64,000 nucleotides of DNA, taken from positions 797,931 to 861,930 of the forward strand of contig JAPKLW010000096.1 in assembly GCA_026898455.1 (NCBI GenBank). The letters are read 5' to 3'. Position numbers and translations under genes: made by a program. The notes below the pieces were generated by a model. It was not told where the DNA came from, searched no databases, and was given only the letters and a program-made list of their open reading frames with translations. The DNA is from Plectranthus barbatus. Lineage: Eukaryota; Streptophyta; Magnoliopsida; Lamiales; Lamiaceae. Numbering within the stretch: the stretch's first letter is position 1; the number at the start of each line of letters is the position of its first letter. Shown here in pieces: positions 57,243 to 64,000 of the stretch.

Positions 57243-57814
57243 ATTTGATTTGATGTATATCTCAATCTAAATATCCTAACTTAAATATATCTTCCAAAAA
57301 TATATCTTGAATGCTTTGTATCTTCAATTCTTGTTAGATCTTATTGAATTTTCGAGCAACATTAGGATTGATTTGAATGTATCTTGAGAAAATCCCGCCA
57401 GATTTGCACAGCTTCACAAATTCGATCATATATTTTTATTTTTTAGAGCTCCGATTAATTCGATTCCACTTGCAATGGATAGCCAACTCGACTACGTATA
57501 TGTGGATATGCATTAATAGATCAGATTATAAGTATTCAGTGAGATATTGCAAATTTCATCTTCAAATCTACTTTTCTCTATCCAAATCTTCAAGAATCTT
57601 GATTAATCTTTAATCCTCAATTATTCTTAATCAAGTCTTCAATCTTTAATCATCCATATTCTTCTTTTTGCAATTAATATCCATAAATCTTGACAAAAAT
57701 ACACTACTACAAGCGCAATACGCTCCTAGAGTGACTCGTGCAATAAAACAACTAAAATGCAACTAAAAACAAAGATAAATCAAACCGATAATGAGTGAAA
57801 ATATGAACTCATCA

Positions 57815-57987
57815 ATGGACATTCTTCAGCATGATCAGCGAGCACTTCTTCCATATGTTGAAGTTTTTTGTGTATACTTCGGAAGCTTTGTGATATGTGC
57901 CATCACTGTGTACCTAAGCTTAAAAACACAAAACAAACAAAGTGCAAGGAAACAGAGATCTGGTCCTAAGCAACTGAACACAACCTT
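57815..57987 (-). pseudogene. 5' end of the split gag and leader of the older Copia element
   Basis: Continues the gag at 40700-41698 across the solo LTR (ATGGACATTCTTCAGCATGA resembles 55489-55508). The leader lacks the 30 or so bases with the primer site that are present at 55660-55692, so this copy could not prime. Confidence 0.75.
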
Positions 57988-58316
57988 TGTTGGTCCCAAA
58001 ATTAGATTGCAAACTGTGCAGCGGAAGGTTTTGTGCTTGCAGCGGAAGTATAAAATAGCAGTTGCACTGGTTTGTTTAAAAAGAGTATAGTCAGTTTTGT
58101 GTGTGGAAAGTTTGAGCTTAAGTCTCTGTTTTGGCTTAAGTCAGTTTCACAGTATATACGCTTCAATACTTGGACGAGTATTGAAGGTTTCAAGAGTCAG
58201 TTTGTGAAACAGGAGAATAGAGCAAGTATGAAAGAAAGCAGTAAAGCAGCACACAAAGATTTATAGTGGTTTTGACTTCACTCTTTAGACCCAAAGTCTG
58301 GATAATTCACTAAGGT
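57988..58316 (-). mobile_element. Truncated LTR of the older Copia element
   Basis: Begins TGTTGGTCCCAAAATTAGAT, has the hairpin at 58161-58186, and breaks off at about 58316 into pol sequence of another copy. Confidence 0.75.
58161..58186. repeat. Conserved LTR hairpin, copy 5
   Basis: Arms CTTCAATACT and AGTATTGAAG, loop 6; one change relative to the 12-bp form. Confidence 0.8.
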
Positions 58317-61300
58317 TGGACATCTTTAGGATGAGCATTTTCATCTTCAGTAAGGTCAGTTTGAGCTGGTGACTCTGTTCCAGTTTGACCCTCAAGCTGA
58401 GCTCTATTTTGATCTTCCGAAGTTCCCCCTTGATTGATGCCTGGGTGCATCGTCAATGAGCCAAAGGCTCTAGCTAGGTCGATCGAAGTACTGACCTCAT
58501 CATCTGGAACACTTGTGTGATCATCTACAAATTTGGTTTGAGAAACTTGATTTTAATCTTCTTTATTAGTACACAGTTTCTTACACCCATTGTTGACAAC
58601 ATGATCTTCAAGTTCCAGTTCTTTCAAGGTTCTTCACACTAAAATAGACTCATAAAAAACAGCAGAGCATGTTACTTCCACAAGTCTGGTTATCTTGTTG
58701 AGTACTCTGTATCCCTTGTATGAAGGATGTCTACATGTTACATCAGCCTTGGGACTGAAAGTATTCAATTTCGACTTTTCATTGTTATGGATGTAACATG
58801 GAGAACTAAAAGCACGAAGATGAGCTATAGAAGGCTTACGACCATTGAAGACTTCGTATGGGGTTTTGTGATGACGACTGTTGATGGCGCTTCTACTCTG
58901 AGTATAACACGCTGTCATCAAGGCTTCTCCCTAGTAACCTTCTTTTAAGTCAGCTTTGGCAATCATTGTCCTGACTGCCTCCTTGAGTGTCTTGTTTCTT
59001 CATTCAGCAAGGCCATTCTGTTGAGGCATCCTTGGAGCACACTTCCACGAGCAATGCCAGCATCAGCACAGAAATCCATCAGTGGACCGTTGCAAAACTT
59101 AGTTTTGTTGTCAGATCTGATTCTTTTGATGGTGACCCCTTTGCTATTTTGCACTTGAAGGATGAGCTCTGGAAGTTGAATCTTCACTTTATCCTTGCTC
59201 GTCAGCAGCCTTACCCATGTATATCTGGAGTAGTCATCAACCACAACCAGAGTGAATCTTTTTCCTCTAATGGTAGCCGGCTTGACTGGTCCAAATATAT
59301 ACATATAAAGTAGCTTGAGGATCTTGTTTGTACTTGTTTTGATGGTTTGATTCTTGAATGAAGCTTTGGTTTGCTTTCCCATCTTGCATGTTCTACAGAC
59401 ACCTTCTTTCTTGAAACTGATTTATGGTAGGCCTTCCACAAGCTTGTGTTTAGCAAGATGTATGATTGACTGGAAATTCAGATGGCTAAGTCTATTATGC
59501 CATAGCCAGTTGACTCCTTCTTGGGATGAGCATGTTGAGATAAGGCATGTGTCAGGCTTTCCGCTCTCCCAATCCACATAGTAGAGACTTCCTTTCTTTA
59601 CACCTTTCAACACTGTCTTTTTGGAGTCTTTGTCATTGATCCAGCATTCTCCTTCGGAAAAAGTCACCTCATATCCAGACTGGATAAGCTGACTCACACT
59701 CAGCAGATTTTAGTTGACGCTGATGACCAAGGATACATCATTGATGATAATTCCATTGCTCTTCAAGCATCCTTTTTCGATTACTCTACCATGTGAATCA
59801 TATCCAAAACTGACAAGTGGTCCTCTTGTCATTTTCAGTTTTGCGAGAAGATTGTTGTCACCGGTCATGTGAGCTAAACATCCATTGTCCAAGATCCATG
59901 TTTTTTCTTCTTTTTACGTTGACCTTGGTGATCTTGTACCTGCATAACACATAAGGTTAGACAAAAGGTACCCATGTTTCTGCGGGTCCTGCAGGGTTAG
60001 TGTTATGGATCCATCCTTTAGGAATCCATACTTGCTTCACCTTATATCTAGGTGTCACAAATCTATCTACCTTTCTCTTCCTCTTTAAAGGATTGAAGCA
60101 ATTTTTGTGCATATTCAAATAGAAGATGTGAGTGTATGAAACCTTACCAGAAACTAAGTTTCTTGAAATTGAGTCTCTAGGAACTGACTTCCTTGAAACT
60201 GAGTTTCAGTTAGGTTCTCGGAAACTTGATCCGGAGTGTGTGGTCTTTCTAGTCCTGAAAGTAGGGAATTGGTTGGACTGAGACCTCGTATAGATGTTCT
60301 TTCTATACGGTTAAGTTCTCCTCTCATACAAGTTATGAGTTGGAAACCTCGGATTTCTAAAGCCCGGAAATGAAATTGACTCTCTATAAAGTTCAGTTTT
60401 AATTGTTGAGGTTGGTTTTCTAAAGTTACGAACATTCTGCTTATCCCACTTCCTAGGTATGATGGGCTTCATCTCAGGTTAGTTTGACTAATAAGTTAAA
60501 TCATTTATGTGCTTGGGTGTAGAAGTCAATTTTGAAACTGATTGTCCCCTTCTATCCTGATTAGCCTTTAAGGATTTCTTGTCCATACTGACTACACCTT
60601 TACCTAACAGCTTGACTTCTAAACTAGAATTCTTCCTAAAGTGATGGTTCGAGACATTCCCAGTTTCGGAAGTAGAAGCCTGATTGCTCAAGTTATTCTC
60701 TGTAAAGCCTAATCCTGACCTATCAAAGAAATGTCTTTGTAAACTTAGAGCTTCTGAACTTTGCTAGTACTAGAGTAGAGTGAGCAGATAAGTTTTTGAT
60801 CACTAGCAATTTTCAGTTTTTGAGATGCGCATTCTTCAGAGATAGATTTAAACGATTCAAGTAATGTAGAATGCTATTCTCTAAGTTTAGCTAGATCTTC
60901 ACTTACTGACTTTGATCCTTGGATCTCCTCAGTCAGTTTTGAAACTTTCAGTTTCAGTGAAGCATTTTCACATGCCAAGACATTTTTTAACTCATAAAAC
61001 TTTGCAAATTCTCTATTCAAAGTTTCAAGAGTAACATCCTCTAAATCTGAGCAATAGGATTCAGAGTTGTCTTCTATGCATGCTATAGGAATAGAAACTG
61101 AGTTAGAAATGTGTACTAGAGTATTAGACTCTGTTTCAGTTTCTTCCTCTTTTTCGAGCTTTGCTATCAACACCAGAAAGGCTTCCTCCACTGCCTCATC
61201 ATCTGATGTGTAGTAGTCATCATCATTATCTGAGATGTCTGGCACCTCAGTTCTCGTAAGCATGGCCTTTGCAACCGCTCTGGAGGCTTTCTTCATGAAC

Positions 61301-61375
61301 ACCCTCTTCAAGCGCTCACTTTCCTCCTTGGAAACTAATAGGCACTCGTACTTGAGGTGATCCGGAGAGTTGCAT
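58317..61375 (-). mobile_element. Internal fragment of a further Sirevirus-like Copia element
   Basis: No LTRs of its own. From right to left: gag C-terminus (60874-61311, starting inside the zinc knuckle at about 61372), linker (60154-60691), protease (59710-59892, MDNGCLAHMTGDNNLL), integrase zinc module (59422-59697), integrase core (58963-59382, FTLVVVDDYSRYTWV) and the integrase tail (58634-58921). In another frame the third integrase motif reads PQQNGLAE and then a stop. It is closely related to the 46711-57242 copy but has its own set of breaks. Confidence 0.85.
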
Positions 61376-61618
61376 GTAGGGTTTTCCCGTGAACCGAATC
61401 ACCAAAACCAAATTGAACCGGATCGATTTATGGATATTGTGCATAATTAAAATCATAATAAATGCTAGCATGCTCCTATGAATTTAATGACCAGAATTGT
61501 GGATTGAGGAATTTACCGTTATTCCGTCGAGTCTGATCCGATCTCTTGCGTTTGAATTTCCACTTTCAATTCAACCACGCAATTTTGATTTAATCTGCGG
61601 AAATAGAAATTAGGATAC
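61376..61618. other. Unrecognised spacer before the third Athila-like LTR
   Basis: Nothing is seen beyond a change from Copia sequence; GTGAACCGAATC-type words recall LTR-edge sequence. Confidence 0.4.
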
Positions 61619-63035
61619 TGATATGTGCGTAAAATGACCTATTTTTCGATGTGTGAACTTGCATGTTTGTGTCCATTTTACTCCCATATCATATGTTTTT
61701 GTTGTTCTTTGGTTGTGTTTTCGTATTTTTGTGTTTGGAATGGTGTAGGTTGTGTTTTGAGCATAAAACAACACTTTTGGATGAGTTTTGGATGAAAATT
61801 GCCCGAGCTAGGAGTCAATAGGAAGCAGGATCAACCGAGCAGAGAAGAAAGGGCGCTGGGGAATTTCAGAGACTTCGCTCGGCCGAGCCAAGCCCTTCAG
61901 AGAGGTGGCTCGGTCGAGCCACCCTTGGCTCGGCCGAGCCAAAGCGTGGTTTTGAGGTTTCCAGTTTTGAGCTCGCCCGGGCGAGCCAGCTTTGGCTCGA
62001 GCGATCCAAGGCCCTGTTTGCTCATTATAAAAGGGGAAAAACGATTATTATGTTAACTTTTATCATATCTAAGGGGAAACTACCTAAATTCTCTCTACGA
62101 TTCCCATTTCCATCTCTTCCAAAACCTCACCCAAGGTATCAAGGAGCTAATTCATCAATCCTTGGAGGAGAATTGAAGATCCAAGGGGGTAGATCAAGAC
62201 CTAACAAATCCAATTGGGGAAGATTCCACTCTCTACTTGTCAATTGTAATGGATGTATTTGATTTCAACTTTGTATTGTTACAATTGAGAGGTATGATGT
62301 TCTAATTCAATTTGGATGTTGATTTTAACAAGGATGCATGAAGATTAGGTTTGATAATTGTTTGTTTACTTTCCTTTGAGAGCTTGAATTGCACTTGAAC
62401 TTGTTCCTCACCTCTTAGGTGTAGGTAATAGCCAACTTAGGAGGTAGTTGACGTGAACGCTGCAGCCAACACGCGGGCGGAATCGTCGTGAATAGTGTAG
62501 ATTCATACGATTTTAGTTCCAATCCATGTGCAGTGCTAGGTCGTAGGGCAATAATTGACATTCTATTTGGAGTGGTCTAGGGCTTAATAACGTGACTGTT
62601 TGCAAGTCTTAGCATCATCAACCGTTAGCTCGCCGTGACAAGGGGTTAACGAGTGTAGGGTTGATTGCTCAATCTCCTAGGGATTAAAATGTGTTTACAT
62701 CAATGATTAACCTAATTGGATTACATCTACGTTTATTTCAACATCCTATCTACCTCATTTGAGTATTTGCTTATCTTGGTTTACCAAGGTGTGGAGAGAA
62801 TTGGTTGAATGTTGTTTGTTGGTTTAATTCATTGTTTGTTATATGTTGTTAGCATAGGTTTAAATTGATTGCCTAGTTGATAGAAATCACTCAACGACTT
62901 TATTTTTACCTAGCTATTAGACTTTGCTATAGTATCCCGGTAATCTAACGGGCGAAGGGAAGAAGGACCTGGATTTGACAAATTTTATTCTTGAGTAGCT
63001 AGGAGTTTAATTTGATTGAACATTTGGCCGCATCA
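61619..63035 (+). repeat. 5' LTR of a third Athila-like element
   Basis: 1417 bp, TGATATGTGCG to GCCGCATCA. It holds five GGCTCGGCCGAGCC-type palindromes (61877-62007) and a TATA box TATAAAAG (62026-62033). The 3' LTR lies outside the window. Confidence 0.82.
61877..62007. repeat. GC-rich palindrome cluster
   Basis: GCTCGGCCGAGC (61877-61888), GGCTCGGTCGAGCC (61907-61920), GGCTCGGCCGAGCC (61927-61940), GCTCGCCCGGGCGAGC (61971-61986) and GGCTCGAGCGATCC (61994-62007). The ORF at 61799 spans it but has no domain. Confidence 0.9.
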
Positions 63036-63040
63036 AGTTT

Positions 63041-63058
63041 TGGCGCCGTTGCCGGGGA
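63041..63058 (+). promoter_or_regulatory. Primer binding site, tRNA-Asp type
   Basis: TGGCGCCGTTGCCGGGGA, full 18-base match to the tRNA-Asp complement, five bases after the LTR. Confidence 0.92.
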
Positions 63059-63201
63059 CTTAATTTAGTAGGTTGCTAGATATTGGGGGGGGAAAGTGAA
63101 GCTTGTAGGCTAGGTGTTTGTGTTTTTGTTTGTGTGAATAATTTGTTGATCGTTTTTGCATTTGTTGGTACTTTGAGTTGTTGGATTATTGTAGGTGTCA
63201 A

Positions 63202-64000
63202 ATGGAGAATCATCGAGGAACTCACTCGGAGAGGCTTAACAATCTCCAAAGGGAATTGGATGAGATGAGAGAAAAGATGTTGGAGAGACAACAACCACGG
63301 AGACCACTCCGGTCGGTATTTGAAGAAATGTCGAATAGTAGCTACCCATGGATGGAAGAGAGGAGACATGACCACACTGTGAAGTCTAGTTGGGGATATG
63401 AAGATGTGGAGCTTAGAGATGAAAGATATAGAGATAAGTGGGGGAATTGTGACCTTCGGAACAACATGAACTATCCCCCATCTAATGGCTACTCTCCATG
63501 TAGACTTGATGAGAACCAAACTTGGAATCCATCCATGACAAGAGTTCATTGTGATGAATGGGGTAGCCGTGATCATGAAAGAGTTAGTGAAGTGAGATCG
63601 TCTCGGGAAGCTTTGAAGAGGAGAAATGATAAGCTCACGGGAAACCTTTTGGAATTAAAAATGCAATTATCCGAAATCTTGAAGAAGGTGAGTGAGGAGC
63701 CTCGAGTGGAAGAATATAAAATTTTGGAAGATGAAGGTGAGGAAGCGGTAATCGTACTTAAGGAAGTGAGATTTCAAGATACAAGAGTAAAGGAGATTCA
63801 AGAGAAAGAACCAAAGAATGAAAGAGAAGCCTTACTCCAAGAAGATGAAGATAATGAAGGCACCAAGGAGGAGTTGCAAGTCATTGAAGATGAAAATAAT
63901 GGTGCTCTTGAGATACTCTCACTTGAGGAGTTGCAAAAAGTCCCGGCCTTGGTACAACAAGATGAGGAAGAGAAAAATGATGAGGAAATTATGTCGGGGG
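63202..64000 (+). CDS. First ORF of the third Athila-like element, runs off the window
   Basis: An uninterrupted frame of 266 codons from ATG 63202 (MENHRGTHSERLNNLQRELD) with no stop before the window ends. It begins 143 bases after the tRNA-Asp primer site. The product is hydrophilic: an N-terminal Arg/Glu-rich helix (LQRELDEMREKMLERQQ), a Trp/Tyr/Asp-rich middle (ERRHDH; SWGYEDVELRDERYRDKWG) and a long acidic coiled-coil-like part (LLELKMQLSEILKKVSEEPR, then many Glu and Asp). It occupies the place of gag, but I see no retrotransposon gag core in the visible part. It may be a gag N-terminal extension or a separate ORF. Of all retroelement frames here it is the only long one without a break. 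Confidence 0.7.
   Translation, partial: MENHRGTHSERLNNLQRELDEMREKMLERQQPRRPLRSVFEEMSNSSYPWMEERRHDHTVKSSWGYEDVELRDERYRDKWGNCDLRNNMNYPPSNGYSPCRLDENQTWNPSMTRVHCDEWGSRDHERVSEVRSSREALKRRNDKLTGNLLELKMQLSEILKKVSEEPRVEEYKILEDEGEEAVIVLKEVRFQDTRVKEIQEKEPKNEREALLQEDEDNEGTKEELQVIEDENNGALEILSLEELQKVPALVQQDEEEKNDEEIMSG

Larger units (their letters stand above)
41704..57814 (-). mobile_element. Athila-type solo LTR with nested insertions, TSD ATGGA
   Basis: Pieces 41704-42013, 46137-46710 and 57248-57814 together form a LTR of about 1.45 kb that starts TGATGAGTTCATATTTTCAC on the - strand and ends in TGATCA. ATGGA is duplicated at 41699-41703 and 57815-57819. It split a Copia gag, lost its internal region by LTR recombination (or arrived as such), and then received an Athila-like and a Copia element. 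Confidence 0.82.

Noticed and set aside
61799..62056. 85-codon ORF rich in Arg, Pro and Ser
   Set aside because: It is the translation of the GC-rich palindrome cluster inside an LTR, upstream of the TATA box.

Overview
The window is a gene-poor, AT-rich stretch of a dicot nuclear genome. The type of receptor kinase, the plant-only transposon families and the short-period TA, CA and GAA repeats all point to a plant. The retroelement style suggests Lamiales, possibly Lamiaceae, but that last step is an impression and not a proof. I found only one host gene that may be intact. Almost everything else is transposable-element sequence, much of it nested, and several insertions can be dated relative to one another by exact target-site duplications (TSDs).

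Layout. 1-2.9 kb is a chain of short terminal-inverted-repeat elements, each abutting the next through a TA microsatellite; one is a near-perfect palindrome of about 555 bp and one carries a nested hAT-type element with an exact 8-bp TSD. 3.4-6.4 kb holds a G-type lectin S-receptor-like kinase (SD2-5 type; 806 codons open) whose ancestral start is cut off by a stop at its fourth codon. 6.4-8.4 kb is the 3' end of a Sirevirus-like Copia element with a decayed coiled-coil ORF downstream of where pol would lie. 9.5-11.7 kb has two more TA-flanked elements with FAR1-like fragments. 11.7-13.9 kb is a second, broken copy of the kinase block.

14.2-31.6 kb is a degenerate Mutator-like element (MULE) with a transposase on the + strand and a seven-exon DUF1985/Ulp1-protease-like gene on the - strand. 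It is split by a complete Athila-like LTR element (16813-23957, TSD CCCGC) and a Ty3/Gypsy element (27615-31581, TSD GATCC) inserted beside it.

32-38 kb contains small DNA elements, one complete 357-bp TRIM (TSD AGAGG) and LTR remnants. 38.3-61.4 kb is a nested tower: Sirevirus-like Copia remnants on the - strand, whose gag is split by an Athila-type solo LTR (TSD ATGGA), which is itself split by a gag-less and pol-less Athila-like element (42014-46131, TSD GTCAG) and by a 10.5-kb Copia element (46711-57242). 61.6-64 kb is the 5' LTR, tRNA-Asp primer site and first ORF of a third Athila-like element that runs off the end of the window.

The most unusual signals are these: arrays of CG-centred palindromes (TCGATCGA in two Athila-like families, GGCTCGGCCGAGCC in the third) just upstream of the LTR TATA box; a 10-12 bp-arm hairpin conserved in five Copia LTRs 143-175 bp from the LTR 3' end in the four measurable ones; and the string of TA-tract-seeking inverted-repeat elements. 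I found no rRNA, tRNA gene or CRISPR array. All calls rest on reading the sequence by eye; homology calls are from remembered family motifs and no database was searched.
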